Shown: positions 7,622 to 18,870, numbered from the stretch's first letter. The stretch: 64,000 nucleotides of DNA from Halomarina salina (GCF_023074835.1 NZ_JALLGW010000001.1:2914001-2978000); one strand, 5' to 3'. Numbers and translations are program-made. Notes: generated by a model from the sequence alone, not told the origin.

Positions 7622-8860
7622 CTACTGGACGCCCATCTGCTTGGCGACGGTGTTGAGCTGAATCTCGTCGGCCCCTTCGACGATTCGGAGCAGACGCGCC
7701 AGGTGCAGGTGGTCCATGAACGGGTTCTCCTCCGAGAGGCCGTTGCCGCCGTGAACCTGCACGACGTCGTCTGCGACCTGCCAGTACGCGTTCGTCGCGA
7801 ACCACTTGAACGACGACGCCTCCTGGATGGCGTCCTCCCCGCCGTCCATCTGCCAGGCGAGGCGGAGGCCCAGGGCGTCGGCCGCGTCGACGTTCGCCCG
7901 GCCACGGGCGAGTTTGTGCGAGATGCCCTGGAACGTCCCGATGGGGCGGCCGAACGCCTCGCGGTCGTTGGCGTACTCCGTTCCGAGTTCGAGCAGGTGG
8001 TTCGCGTGACCGACGGCCTCCGCCCCGAGTTCCAGCCGCCCGAGCGAGAGGAACCCCATCGCCTCGTAGAACGCGTCGTCCACCTCACCGAGGACGCGGT
8101 CCTCGCCGACTCGCACGTCGTCGAGGTGGACTTCTGCCTGAAGGCCAACAGAGCCGACGGCGTTGTTGAGCGTGCCGACGTCGTACTCGTCGTCCTCAAC
8201 GAGGAAGCAGGTGATGCCGCCGTAGCGGCCCGCCTCCTCCTGTGGCGTCGTCCGCGCGAACACCTGCAGGAAGTCGGCGTAGGGAGCGTTCGTTATCCAC
8301 TGCTTCGTGCCGTTGAGCACCCACTCGTCGCCGTCTGCGTGCCCGCTGGCACGTTCCGCCCGGGTCTGCATGTTCGGCGAGTCGGAACCAGCGCCCGGTT
8401 CGGTCTGGGCGAACCCGGTGGACTTCTCGGCGCGAACGACGGGTTTCAGGTACTCCTCGACCTGGTCGCCCTCGGCGTTGGCGAGCAGCGGTTTCGGTCC
8501 CTCCGGGCCGGCGAGGACGTGCGACGCGAGGCCCGTCCCGTGGCTGGCGACGTGACGCTTCGCCCGATACCAGGTGACGTTCGAGACGTCCTCGCCGCCG
8601 TACTCCTGGGGCAAGTTCATCGCGTAGAACCCCGCCGCCGCGCTCTTGCGACGGACCGTCTCGATGGCCTCCAGCGCCTCGTCGACGTACCGCCCGTCGG
8701 CGTCGTGGCGGACGCGAGGGTTCGACCACGACTCGCCGAGGTCGTCTTCGAGCGGGCGGACCTCGCGCTCGACGAACTCGTCGAGCGACGAGCGGACGAG
8801 TCGCCACTCCTCTGGCTCCGCGAAGGAGACGCCGTCGGTGGCCGTGTCCTGTGTTGCCAT
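7622..8860 (-). CDS. acyl-CoA dehydrogenase
   Basis: At 412 residues it has family length. It has the FAD/substrate motif FAQTEPGAGSDSPNM (residues about 150-164), the strand segment GTKQWITNAPYADF, the FAD-contacting REAFGRPIGTFQGISHKLA, and the C-terminal HGGNGLSEENPFMDHLHLAR. It oxidises the C2-C3 bond of an acyl-CoA and passes electrons to ETF. The N-terminal helix domain is somewhat unusual (EEWRLVRSSLDEFVEREVRPLEDDL). The gene is upstream of the membrane protein on the same strand. Together with the acyl-CoA ligase at 9334-10953 it suggests a beta-oxidation-like step on an unknown acid. Confidence 0.93.
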   Translation of the reverse strand: MATQDTATDGVSFAEPEEWRLVRSSLDEFVEREVRPLEDDLGESWSNPRVRHDADGRYVDEALEAIETVRRKSAAAGFYAMNLPQEYGGEDVSNVTWYRAKRHVASHGTGLASHVLAGPEGPKPLLANAEGDQVEEYLKPVVRAEKSTGFAQTEPGAGSDSPNMQTRAERASGHADGDEWVLNGTKQWITNAPYADFLQVFARTTPQEEAGRYGGITCFLVEDDEYDVGTLNNAVGSVGLQAEVHLDDVRVGEDRVLGEVDDAFYEAMGFLSLGRLELGAEAVGHANHLLELGTEYANDREAFGRPIGTFQGISHKLARGRANVDAADALGLRLAWQMDGGEDAIQEASSFKWFATNAYWQVADDVVQVHGGNGLSEENPFMDHLHLARLLRIVEGADEIQLNTVAKQMGVQ

Positions 8861-8920
8861 GACGGACGGAGGATACGAGGTGGCTTAATCGCTGGGCCGA
8901 CCGGTGGGTGTCTGTCGTCC

Positions 8921-9277
8921 TCAGTCCAGCAGCTCCCGATACCGCCGCAGGAGCGTCGCGTACTGGTCGGTCGTGGTGTCGGCCATCGCAGCCTCTCGGG
9001 TCACGGCGACGTCCCTGTACATCGGTGGCTGGTCGAACTGCTCGTCGGTCAGGTCGTGTCGCTCGCCGTCGATGCGGTTGTAGAAGTGCGCCTCGCCGTC
9101 GACGATGGTCTGCTCGATGGAGCCACCGTGAATCAACTGGGCGACGAGTGCGGTCGCACCGCACTGCCCTCGAGCTGGCGTCGCCGCGGAGTACCGCGTG
9201 CTGGTCTCTTCCGACCAGGCCGTCCGAAAGCGGTCCCGTGCGACGTCGGGGTCGAACGTCTCGAACCTCGATGACAT
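8921..9277 (-). CDS. YunG-like small protein
   Basis: The 118-residue soluble protein contains the block PARGQCGATALVAQLIHGG followed by HFYNRIDGERHDLTDEQF. It resembles the small YunG-type family found in bacteria and haloarchaea (a GQC-x-x-TALV motif, then HY/F-N and DLT-x-EQF). A conserved cysteine followed by histidine and aspartate might form a papain/transglutaminase-like triad, but no function is established. The start at 9277 (MSSRFETFDP) is the first ATG before the conserved part. It lies between two acyl-CoA metabolism genes on the same strand, perhaps by chance. Confidence 0.68.
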   Translation of the reverse strand: MSSRFETFDPDVARDRFRTAWSEETSTRYSAATPARGQCGATALVAQLIHGGSIEQTIVDGEAHFYNRIDGERHDLTDEQFDQPPMYRDVAVTREAAMADTTTDQYATLLRRYRELLD

Positions 9278-9333
9278 ACGACAGTCGACACGGGGAGATG
9301 GGTCCTCCCTTGGGCTTGCCTGGGCGTGGTCGG

Positions 9334-10953
<1,620 letters not shown>

Positions 10954-11127
10954 GGTCGATGGCTACACATCGCACACCAGCCCCGAAAGGTGTTCGGGCG
11001 GCCGGTCGAGTGGAGGGCCGGAGTCGTCTGCCCAGTCCGGTGCCGTCGGTGTGACGAGCCACCCCTTCCCACGACCATTTGCTGGCAAGCCGGAGCCCGA
11101 AACGAGTCGCGGTCGGACCGTCGGAGT

Positions 11128-12090
11128 ATGTTCGAAGACGCGAACCCTGCGGCCTCTCTGCAGCGGCGACTCTATCGGTGGCTCCTCGTCGGCGGCAGTC
11201 GGCGGCTGCTCTCCGGGACGTTCGTCCTCGGTTCGATGGTGCTGCTCGCGGCGGCAATCCACACCGGCGTCGTAACGGTCGGGTACAGTAGCTCCATCAG
11301 GTCGTGGCTCTCCAGCGGCGTCACCTCCGGACTGCTGACGCTCGTGACGGTGTCGCTCTCCATCAACCAGCTCGTCCTCTCTCGGGTGTTCGCCCCGGTC
11401 GACGAACTCGACGACCGGTTCGACGGGATGCTCTCGCTGAAACGGCGGCTCGAAACGCACGCCGACGCCGCCGTCGCCCCCAACGACCCGTCGGCACTGC
11501 TGTCGATGGTCGGGCGGACGCTCGGCGACCGGGCCGAGGCGCTCCCCGAGGACGGCGACGTCGGTGACCTCCGGGAACGGGTCCGCTCGTACGGCGACGA
11601 CAGCGCCAGCATCGAGGAGGGGGCGAGCACGACTGCGGTCCTCGAATCCGTACTCGGCGACGACTACGCGTCGAACTACACCCGGACCCGCGAACTCCGG
11701 CGGACGGACGACCACCCGCCCGACACCGAGGAGCGACTGGAGGGGGTCCAGGAACTGCTCCGAGTCGTCGCGCTGGTCCGCCAGTACCTGAAGACCATCG
11801 CCATCCAGCAGCAGCTCGCACGCCTGTCGCGACTGGTCGCGTACACCGGATTCCTCGCGCTGCTGACGACGGCGTTGCTGACGTTCGTCTACGAGTCGTC
11901 CTCCGGTGCGGTCGTCCCCGAACCCTGGCTCCCGTGGCTGGTGACGCTCGGGTTCGGCGTCCTCCTCTCGCCGCTGGCGCTGCTCGTCAGCTACGTGGTC
12001 AGGGCGGCGACCATCGCGCGGTACACCGTCGCGGTCGGGCCGCTCGTCCCACCCGAGGAGACCGTCGGGAGCGGGTCGACGAGTCACTGA
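11128..12090 (+). CDS. membrane protein with four transmembrane helices and a central soluble domain
   Basis: The 320 residues contain two hydrophobic segments near the N-terminus (about 30-55 and 70-95), an acidic soluble middle (about 105-235) and two more helices at the C-terminus (about 240-262 and 270-295). The pattern is that of haloarchaeal membrane proteins of unknown function; no catalytic motif is visible. The ATG at 11128 is preferred to far-upstream in-frame starts, which lie antisense to the acyl-CoA ligase. It is divergent from that ligase across a 174-bp spacer. Confidence 0.7.
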   Translation: MFEDANPAASLQRRLYRWLLVGGSRRLLSGTFVLGSMVLLAAAIHTGVVTVGYSSSIRSWLSSGVTSGLLTLVTVSLSINQLVLSRVFAPVDELDDRFDGMLSLKRRLETHADAAVAPNDPSALLSMVGRTLGDRAEALPEDGDVGDLRERVRSYGDDSASIEEGASTTAVLESVLGDDYASNYTRTRELRRTDDHPPDTEERLEGVQELLRVVALVRQYLKTIAIQQQLARLSRLVAYTGFLALLTTALLTFVYESSSGAVVPEPWLPWLVTLGFGVLLSPLALLVSYVVRAATIARYTVAVGPLVPPEETVGSGSTSH

Positions 12091-12169
12091 CGACGAGCGC
12101 TCCTCGCTGTGACTGCGGCGGACGGACGCCGTCACGGACGTTTATGCACGTCCCCCGAGACGCGGCCGT

Positions 12170-13393
12170 ATGCAACTCACCGACGTGCGGGTGCTCGACC
12201 TCACGCGCCTGTTGCCTGGACCGTACGCGACCCAGCTGCTCGCGGACCTGGGTGCGGACGTGGTGAAGGTCGAGGACACGGGCGCGGGCGACTACGCCCG
12301 TCACATGCCGCCGATGGTCGACGGCGTCGGCGCGGTGTTCGACGGCGTGAACCGGGGGAAGCGGAGCGTCGCCATCGACCTCAAGACCGACGCCGGCCGC
12401 GAAGCGTTCTACGCGCTCGTCGAGGACGCGGACGCCGTCGTGGAGTCGTTCCGGCCGGGCGTCGTCGAACGACTCGGCGTCGACTACGACACCCTCTCGG
12501 ACCACAACGACGACCTCGTCTACGTCTCGGTGACGGGCTACGGCCAGACCGGCCCCCTCGCGGACCGTGCGGGCCACGACCTGAACTACGTCGGCCGCGC
12601 CGGCCTGCTCGACATGACCCGCGAGGACGAGGAGGCCGCCCCGGCCGTCCCCGGCTACCAGATCGGCGACCTCGGCGGCGGCCTGTTCGCCGCGTTCTCG
12701 GTCGTCTCGGGACTGCTCTCCCGCGAGTTCGGAGACGGCGGGAGCTACGTCGACGTCTCGATGGCCGACGTGGTGCTGTCGTTCGGACAGGCGCACGCGG
12801 CGGAGGCGTTCCAGGCGGCGCCGAGCGGCGAGAAGGACGGAGGCGAGGCAGGCACGACGAGCAGCGAGGCGGGCGGAGAGCACGCGGGACCGCGTCCCGG
12901 CGAGACACCGCTCACGGGCGCGTACCCGTGGTACGACGTCTACGAGGCGGCCGACGGCTACGTGACGCTGGCGGCGCTGGAACCGCAGTTCTGGGAGGCG
13001 TTCTGCGAGGCCGTCGACCGGCAGGACCTCGTGGAGTACCACGGGACGGAAGACGACGCCGAACGCACCGCGCTCCGCGAGGAACTCGGCGTCATCTTCG
13101 CCGAGCGCACCCGCGATGAGTGGGCCGACCTCGGCCCGCAGACGACGGTCGAACCGGTCCAGTCCATCGCCGAGGCGGTCGACGACGACAGCTTCCGCGA
13201 ACGAGTCGTCGTCGGGGGCGGCGACGGTGACTCGGGGGCACGACCGCGACTCGGGTTCCCGGCGGTCTGCGACCGCCCCGACACAGACGAGTCCTCGCCC
13301 GGACACGGCGAGCACACCGATGCGGTGCTCGAAGCCGTGGGCTACGACACCGGGACACTCACGACCCTCCGCGAAGAAGGGGTGATTCGATGA
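12170..13393 (+). CDS. CaiB/BaiF family III CoA-transferase
   Basis: At 407 residues it matches the family, whose members (formyl-CoA transferase, alpha-methylacyl-CoA racemase, carnitine CoA-transferase) move CoA between carboxylates. It starts with the family hallmark VLDLTRLLPGPYATQLLADLGA (given here by ends, residues about 7-28). It has the CoA-binding VKVED and the catalytic aspartate in YQIGDLGGG (Asp167). The segment at about residues 225-245 (KDGGEAGTTSSEAGGEHA) is a low-complexity insert. A TATA element GTTTATGCA ends about 24 nt before the ATG. It overlaps the LLM gene by 4 nt (ATGA), so the two form one operon. Confidence 0.92.
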   Translation: MQLTDVRVLDLTRLLPGPYATQLLADLGADVVKVEDTGAGDYARHMPPMVDGVGAVFDGVNRGKRSVAIDLKTDAGREAFYALVEDADAVVESFRPGVVERLGVDYDTLSDHNDDLVYVSVTGYGQTGPLADRAGHDLNYVGRAGLLDMTREDEEAAPAVPGYQIGDLGGGLFAAFSVVSGLLSREFGDGGSYVDVSMADVVLSFGQAHAAEAFQAAPSGEKDGGEAGTTSSEAGGEHAGPRPGETPLTGAYPWYDVYEAADGYVTLAALEPQFWEAFCEAVDRQDLVEYHGTEDDAERTALREELGVIFAERTRDEWADLGPQTTVEPVQSIAEAVDDDSFRERVVVGGGDGDSGARPRLGFPAVCDRPDTDESSPGHGEHTDAVLEAVGYDTGTLTTLREEGVIR

Positions 13394-14379
13394 GCCTCGA
13401 CCGACTCGGCGTCCTCGTCTCGCCCGGCCTCGACGACCCAACGGCGTTCGCCGTCCGCGCTGAGGAACTCGGCTACGACTCCGCGTGGACGAACGAACTC
13501 TGGTTCGAGTCCGGCGTCGTCCGCGCCCAGGACATCGCCGCCCACACCGACGACATCGACCTCGGGACCGCCATCCTCAACGTGTTCTCGCGCTCGCCCG
13601 CGGTCCTGGCGATGACCGCCGCGACCATCGACCGCCTCTCGGACGGCCGGTTCACGCTCGGTCTCGGCACCTCGACGCAGAAGGCCGTCGAGGACCTCCA
13701 CGGGATGGGCTGGGACGACCCGAACCCGGTGCGCAAGGCCCACGAGACCATCGAACTCACGAAGGAGTTCCTGTCGGGCGACGGGCGCGTCGAGTACGAG
13801 GGCGAGACGGTGTCGGTCGCCGACTTCCCCGCACTCGGGCGGGACGTGCCCGTCTACCACGCGGCGCTCGGCCCGGCCAACCGCCGGGTCGTCGCCCGTC
13901 TCTGTGACGGCTGGATTCCCCACAACGTCCCGTTCCCAGACCTCGACGAGTCGTTCGACTACATCGCCGACCACGCCGAGGAGGCGGGGCGGGACCCCGA
14001 CGACATCACCGTCGCGCCGTACGTCCCCTGCTGCGTCGCGGACGACGCCGAGACGGCACGCCAGCACGTCCGCGAGCACCTCGCGTACTACGTCGGCAAC
14101 GGCGAGGGCTACCGGAAGGCGGTCGCCCAGCGGTTCCCCGACGGGGCCGACGAGGTGGCCGACAACTGGCGCGCCGGCGACCGTGGCGACGCCGCGGCGG
14201 CCGTCACCGACGAGATGGTCGCGGCGCTCGGCGTCGCCGGGACTCCCGAGGAGGCCCGCGAGCAACTGCGCGAGGTAGCCGAACTCGACGCCATCGACCG
14301 ACCGCTCGTCGTGATTCCCAACGGTGCCGAAGAGCGCGCCGAGCAGACGATGGAGGAACTGGCCCCCGACAACTTCTGA
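13390..14379 (+). CDS. LLM-class F420/flavin-dependent oxidoreductase (paralogue 1)
   Basis: The 329-residue luciferase-like TIM barrel belongs with haloarchaeal putative F420-dependent oxidoreductases (TIGR04024/NP1902A-like family, by pattern). Typical segments are AFAVRAEELGYDSAWTNE, LGTAILNVFSRSPAVLAMTA and LSDGRFTLGLGTS. It probably transfers hydride between reduced F420 or FMN and an organic substrate. Coupling to a CoA-transferase (ATGA overlap) places it in breakdown or activation of a CoA ester. A second paralogue lies at 23338-24402, coupled in the same way to an SDR. The substrate is unknown. Confidence 0.88.
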   Translation: MSLDRLGVLVSPGLDDPTAFAVRAEELGYDSAWTNELWFESGVVRAQDIAAHTDDIDLGTAILNVFSRSPAVLAMTAATIDRLSDGRFTLGLGTSTQKAVEDLHGMGWDDPNPVRKAHETIELTKEFLSGDGRVEYEGETVSVADFPALGRDVPVYHAALGPANRRVVARLCDGWIPHNVPFPDLDESFDYIADHAEEAGRDPDDITVAPYVPCCVADDAETARQHVREHLAYYVGNGEGYRKAVAQRFPDGADEVADNWRAGDRGDAAAAVTDEMVAALGVAGTPEEAREQLREVAELDAIDRPLVVIPNGAEERAEQTMEELAPDNF

Positions 14380-14414
14380 GCGGGCGCGACGACTCGCTCG
14401 CCCAGCGGTTCTCC

Positions 14415-15596
14415 TTACTCCTCGGCCCGCACCAGCGCCGAGCGGTCGAGGTCGCGGACGCTCGTCCGCCCGAGGTTCGAGAGCGTGATGTCGACGTCCG
14501 CCCGGAGGTTCGAACACACCTCGCGGACGCCATCACGGCCGTCGACCGCGAGTCCGCAGGCGAACGGCCGGCCGACCATCACGGCGTCGGCCCCGAGTGC
14601 CAGCGCCGTGAGCACGTCCGCCCCGCGTCGAATCCCGGAGTCGAAGGTGACCGGCACGCGGTCCATCGTCGCCTCGACGACGGCCGGGAGCGCGTCGAGC
14701 GCGCCGACGGAGTTGTCGACCTGCCGCCCGCCGTGGTTCGAGACCGCGATGGCCTCGGCTCCGCGGTCGATGGCCTCCTCGGCGTCCTCCGGGTGGAGGA
14801 TACCCTTCACGACCACCGGGAGGTCCGTCATCCCGACGAGGTCCTCGAGGAACTGCCAGTCCATCGACGGGTCGCCGAACACGTCGAGGAACTCCTGGGT
14901 CGCCACGTCGGGGTTCTCCTCGGGTTCGACGTCGAGGCGCTCGCGGAAGACGGGGTCAGAGAAGTAGTTCGCCATCCCCTCGCCGTCGAGCATCGGCAGG
15001 TAGCCGCCCTGCAGGTCGCGCTCTCGCCAGCCGAGGATGGGGACGTCCGCGGTGAGGACGATGGCGTCGAACCCGGCGTCCTCGGCGCGTTCGACGAAGC
15101 TCTCGGTGACCGCCTGGTCGCTGGAGGCGTACAGCTGGAACCACTTCGGCGTGTCACCGAGCACCTCGGCCACCTCCTCCAGCGTGTAGGAGGCGACCGA
15201 ACTGAGACACATCGGGACGTCGAGGTCGCTGGCGGCCGTCGCCGTCGCTCGCTCGCCCTCCTCGTGCATGATGGTCTGGATGCCGATGGGGGCGAGACAG
15301 AACGGAACGTCCCAGCGGTCGCCCAGCAGTTCGACGCTCAGTTCCCGCTCGCTCACGTCGCGCAGCATCCGCGGGAGGAGGCTCCAGTCCTCGAAGGCGT
15401 CGGTGTTCGCGCTCATCGTGCGCTCGCCGCCCGCGCCGCCGGCGAGGTAGTTCGCCGCCCGGTCGTCCATCGCGTCGAGCGCCGCGCGTTCGAGGTCCTC
15501 GTAGCGCACCGGGAGCGACGGTGGCTGGTCGGCCAGCATCCCCATCGCGTAGATGTCGCGCTGTCGGTCCTGCCCGTAGGGCTCGGATGGCTCCAT
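14415..15596 (-). CDS. FMN-dependent alpha-hydroxy-acid oxidase/dehydrogenase
   Basis: This 393-residue TIM-barrel enzyme is of the glycolate oxidase / lactate 2-monooxygenase / mandelate dehydrogenase family. Visible motifs are PFCLAPIGIQTIMH (FMN site), WFQLYASSDQAVTESFV, VVVKGILHPEDAEEAIDRG and the active-site AVSNHGGRQVDNSVGALDAL (histidine-arginine pair), followed by FDSGIRRGADVLTALALGA. It oxidises an L-2-hydroxy acid to the 2-keto acid. The start at 15596 (MEPSEPYG) is chosen over 15620 because a TATA-like CTTATGTG occupies 15619-15626. It is convergent with the CoA-transferase/LLM operon. Confidence 0.92.
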   Translation of the reverse strand: MEPSEPYGQDRQRDIYAMGMLADQPPSLPVRYEDLERAALDAMDDRAANYLAGGAGGERTMSANTDAFEDWSLLPRMLRDVSERELSVELLGDRWDVPFCLAPIGIQTIMHEEGERATATAASDLDVPMCLSSVASYTLEEVAEVLGDTPKWFQLYASSDQAVTESFVERAEDAGFDAIVLTADVPILGWRERDLQGGYLPMLDGEGMANYFSDPVFRERLDVEPEENPDVATQEFLDVFGDPSMDWQFLEDLVGMTDLPVVVKGILHPEDAEEAIDRGAEAIAVSNHGGRQVDNSVGALDALPAVVEATMDRVPVTFDSGIRRGADVLTALALGADAVMVGRPFACGLAVDGRDGVREVCSNLRADVDITLSNLGRTSVRDLDRSALVRAEE

Positions 15597-15820
15597 AGCG
15601 GGCGCTCGACCGGGCGACACATAAGCGGTGTGCGGACGCGGCTCATGCCAGACGCCTTCCCTGCGTCACCTCGCGCGAGAATCAGCACTCCGACGCACGC
15701 TCCCGGGCGTCCGAGCGGACCGCGGCGTTCCCCAGCGGTCCGGCACCGGGTGTGGCCGTGGGTGACAGGCCTATGTGAATTACCACGGGCCTTAACCACC
15801 GTACGACTCGAGAAACTCGG

Positions 15821-16567
15821 GTGCGACTCCGCCTCACCTCCATCGCCCTGCTCGCCCTGCTGGTCCTCGCGGGCTGTGCTGGAAGCCCGCCCGCACCGCC
15901 GGGGACCACGGACGGTCTGGTCGCGAACGAATCGACCGGTGACCGCGTCCCGCCGGTTCCGGACCGACCCGACCGACTGACCGCCGACGCCGTCGCAGCG
16001 TACGCGAACGCCACCGAGACGCACCGGCTCTACCGCGACGCGGTCGCCGAGGGAGCGACCGACGTCGACGTGACGTGTTCGGGGAGTCCGGTCGCCCTCG
16101 GCGACGCGGCCGGGTACGCGCTGGTCGACTGCGACGGGTCGGTGTACCGCGGTGACTCGGTCGATAGCACCCAGTTCACGGCGTTCTACCGCGTCACGAC
16201 GGACGGCGAGACCCGCATCGAACGCGTCTCGTCGCGCGACGAGGGCGGCGACGCCGACCGGCGACTCCGCGTCTACAACCTCGGCGACGAGCGACGCTCG
16301 CTCTCGGTGAGCCTCTCTCCAGCCGGTTCGACCGGAGCCGACGACTCCACAACCTACGAGTACACTCTCGACCCCGAGTCCGGTGCGACGACGACCGGCC
16401 TCCGCCTGAACGCGTCGGCCGACGGCTACGCCGTGACCGCCGCCCTGAACGGCAGTGACAGCATCTCGACGCGGTGGGAGACCGGCGCGTCCGGTGCCGG
16501 CGGGACGACGGGCGTCGTGGTCGTCGCGCCCGACGGCGACCTCGTGTGGGGGACGGCCGCCGCGTAG
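15821..16567 (+). CDS. secreted lipoprotein of unknown function
   Basis: The 248 residues start with GTG. The signal peptide RLRLTSIALLALLVLAGC ends in a lipobox (LAGC, Cys at about residue 19), so the mature protein is anchored to the outer face of the membrane through a lipid. The mature part is rich in T, S, D and G, with beta-strand character and two further cysteines (DVTCSGSP, LVDCDGS) that may form a disulfide. The GTG start is supported by a CCTTAACC element 24-31 nt upstream, giving a leaderless transcript. No enzymatic motif is seen. Confidence 0.8.
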   Translation: MRLRLTSIALLALLVLAGCAGSPPAPPGTTDGLVANESTGDRVPPVPDRPDRLTADAVAAYANATETHRLYRDAVAEGATDVDVTCSGSPVALGDAAGYALVDCDGSVYRGDSVDSTQFTAFYRVTTDGETRIERVSSRDEGGDADRRLRVYNLGDERRSLSVSLSPAGSTGADDSTTYEYTLDPESGATTTGLRLNASADGYAVTAALNGSDSISTRWETGASGAGGTTGVVVVAPDGDLVWGTAAA

Positions 16568-16606
16568 CGTCGCGAGACGGCGATGCGGTCGCCCCGATTC
16601 CCCTCC

Positions 16607-17383
16607 TCAGAAACTGAACAGGTCGATACCGCCCGTGACGCCGACGACCTGCCCGGTGACGTAGTTCGCCTGCTCGCTGGCGAGGTACGCCACCGTGTTC
16701 GCCACGTCGCGCTCGCGGCCGAGTTTCCGCATCGGCGTCGCCTTCGCGATGCGCGCGAAGTGCTCGTCGAACTGCTCCAGCTCCTCGATGCTCATGTCGG
16801 CGAACTCGTCGACGACGATGTTCGGCGCGATGATGTTGGCGGTGACGCCGCTCTGTGCGCCCTCCAGCGCGAGCGTCTTGCCGAACCCGATGAGTGCGGC
16901 TTTCGTCGCGGCGTAAGAGGCCTGCCCGAACCCGCCCTGCCAGCCGGCCATCGAGGACATGTTGATGACGCGACCCCAGCCACGGTCGCACATCGCCGGG
17001 AATATCTCGCGCGTGACGTTGTACGTCCCGGTGAGGTTGATGGCGACGTCGCGGTCCCAGATGTCGTCGTCGTAGTCCTGCATCCGGGCGCGGGCGTCGA
17101 CCATCCCCGCGTTGTTGACGAGGACGTCGACGCCGCCGGTCTCCTCGCGGATGGCCTCGACGGTCGCCCCCACGTCCTCGCGGTCCGTCAGGTCGCACTC
17201 GACGGCGAGGCCCTCGCCGCCCGCCTCCTCGACGGTCTCGATGGCGTTCTGCGCCGCGTCCAGGTCCACGTCGAGGGCGACGACCGTCGCTCCCTCCTCG
17301 CCCAGCACCTCGCAGTCCTCGCTCCCGATGCGGCCCCCGCCGCCGGTGACGAGCGCCGTCTTGTCGCTCAGTCCGAAGTCCAT
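16607..17383 (-). CDS. short-chain dehydrogenase/reductase (SDR), paralogue 1
   Basis: The 258-residue classical SDR has TGGGGRIG for NAD(P) binding (residues about 13-20), an acidic residue after strand 2 (ALDVDLDAA) that favours NAD, NNAGMVD, serine in INMSSMAG, and catalytic YAATK (about residue 155). It probably acts as a 3-hydroxyacyl-CoA dehydrogenase or 3-oxoacyl reductase. The start at 17383 (MDFGLSDKTALVTGG) is backed by a TATA element GCTATTTGTG about 23-32 nt upstream. It lies in the 2-hydroxyacid/acyl-CoA catabolic stretch and is convergent with the lipoprotein gene. Confidence 0.92.
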   Translation of the reverse strand: MDFGLSDKTALVTGGGGRIGSEDCEVLGEEGATVVALDVDLDAAQNAIETVEEAGGEGLAVECDLTDREDVGATVEAIREETGGVDVLVNNAGMVDARARMQDYDDDIWDRDVAINLTGTYNVTREIFPAMCDRGWGRVINMSSMAGWQGGFGQASYAATKAALIGFGKTLALEGAQSGVTANIIAPNIVVDEFADMSIEELEQFDEHFARIAKATPMRKLGRERDVANTVAYLASEQANYVTGQVVGVTGGIDLFSF

Positions 17384-17535
17384 GACAGCCACACATCGAA
17401 GAGGCGTCACAAATAGCTACGCGCCGCAGTGGTCGTGTCGCCCCGACTCGCCGGTCGTCGCGCCCGCCCGGACGGTCGTCGAGACGCGCTCACACTCGCG
17501 TCAGCGATTTGCCGTCCCTCGGCGTACGGCCGCAC

Positions 17536-18081
17536 ATGAGCGACGCCGACGCGGACTGGCGCGACCGACTGGACCACGACCGCGCGCAGAAGGACGAGTA
17601 CTTCGCCGACCACCCGCAGTCGCCGCTCCCGCGGACCGAGCGCGACTCGTTCGATGGACTGTCGTACTACGCTCCCGACGAGCGCTACCGGTTCGTCCTC
17701 CCGCTCCACGAGTTCGACGAGCGCGAGACGGTCAGCGTCGGGACGACCACCGAGGGTGAACGGGAGTACCTGCGCTGGGGAGCGTTCCGGTTCGACCTCG
17801 ACGGCGAGGAACGCAGCCTGACCGCCTACAGAGCCGACCCGAACGAGGACCGTCTCTGGGTACCGTTCACCGACGAGACGAACGGCGAGACGACCTACGG
17901 TGGTGGGCGCTACCTCGACCTCGACGCCGACGACCGCCGCGGGGACGGAACGTGGCTGCTCGACTTCAACGCCGCCTACAACCCGTTCTGCGTCTACTCC
18001 GACGCCTACGAGTGCGCGCTCGTCCCCTTCGAGAACCGCCTCGACGTTCGCATCGAGGCGGGCGAGCGCGTCGACTACTGA
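17536..18081 (+). CDS. DUF1684 family protein
   Basis: The 181-residue soluble protein fits DUF1684 well. It has the opening DEYFADHPQSPLP, the block GLSYYAPDERYRFVLPL, TYGGGRYLDLDADD, and the strongly conserved LLDFNAAYNPFCVYSDAYEC followed by PFENRLDVRIEAGERVDY (given by ends). The family function is not established; a role related to acyl-chain or surface metabolism has been suggested only by context. The start at 17536 (MSDADADWRD) is the ATG at which the acidic N-terminus begins; an upstream TTG would add nine residues. It is divergent from the SDR gene. Confidence 0.88.
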   Translation: MSDADADWRDRLDHDRAQKDEYFADHPQSPLPRTERDSFDGLSYYAPDERYRFVLPLHEFDERETVSVGTTTEGEREYLRWGAFRFDLDGEERSLTAYRADPNEDRLWVPFTDETNGETTYGGGRYLDLDADDRRGDGTWLLDFNAAYNPFCVYSDAYECALVPFENRLDVRIEAGERVDY

Positions 18082-18180
18082 GCGAGGTCGCTCGGGTCCG
18101 ACTGCTCGTCGTCCGAGGTGGGGGACTGGCTCGTGTCCGGGAGTGAAACCGTCGCTCTCCGTACTGGAGCCGTCCCCGAC

Positions 18181-18648
18181 TCACTCCAGCGCCTGTGCGT
18201 AGTCGACCTGCTTCGGCCGGAACCCCGCGTCACGGTAGAACCGTCGCGCGCCGTCGTTCTGCCACTCACAGGAGACCGTGAGGTGGTCACACCCCCGGTC
18301 GCGGGCTATCTCCTTCACGCGCTCGACGACCGCCGTGCCGTGACCGTGGTTCCGGTGACCGTCGTCGACGGCGAGGTCCACGATGCGGAGCGACCGTGAG
18401 TACTCTCGGGACGGGTGGTGGCCGGTTCGGAGCGTGACGTACCCGATAGTCTCGGTCTCGTGGACGACCAGGTAGACACTCACCGCATCGTCGTCGAGCA
18501 GTGCACGGAACCCGTCGTCGGAGACCTCGTCGATTCCGTCGTGACGTAGCTCGTTCAGTTCGTCGTACGTCTCCATCGCTCGCGCGAGGGAGTACCAGCG
18601 CGCGACGAGTGCGTCGAGGTCCTCGGTGGTGGCTTCGACGAGTTCCAT
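18181..18648 (-). CDS. GNAT family N-acetyltransferase
   Basis: The 155-residue GNAT fold has the acetyl-CoA binding motif A region LRIVDLAVDDGHRNHGHGTAV (ends given; the R-x-x-G-x-G pyrophosphate loop reads HRNHGHG, about residues 95-105). The C-terminal strand/helix GARRFYRDAGFRPKQVDY is typical of the family. The acceptor is unknown; such proteins acetylate amines, amino acids or antibiotics. A TATA-like TAGTTTGAA on the bottom strand at about 18674-18682 supports the ATG at 18648. It is convergent with DUF1684. The 222 bases between this gene and the next contain no other feature I can support. Confidence 0.9.
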   Translation of the reverse strand: MELVEATTEDLDALVARWYSLARAMETYDELNELRHDGIDEVSDDGFRALLDDDAVSVYLVVHETETIGYVTLRTGHHPSREYSRSLRIVDLAVDDGHRNHGHGTAVVERVKEIARDRGCDHLTVSCEWQNDGARRFYRDAGFRPKQVDYAQALE

Positions 18649-18870
18649 AGGACGACTCCCCGGTGCTCGGTGTTCAAACTACGCACGGTGTGACACAGAC
18701 TGGCATCCATCAGTGGGCCAGCAGCCTGAACCCGGAACGACCGCTCTACTCGGCGGATGGCGTCATCGTGCGTGGCCCGGACGCGCTGCCTGACCTGCAC
18801 GCAGAACTCCGGCACACGTGCTCGTGAACCGATTCGTCACTTCAGGGGTCGTCCGACCCTGCCAGGGGAC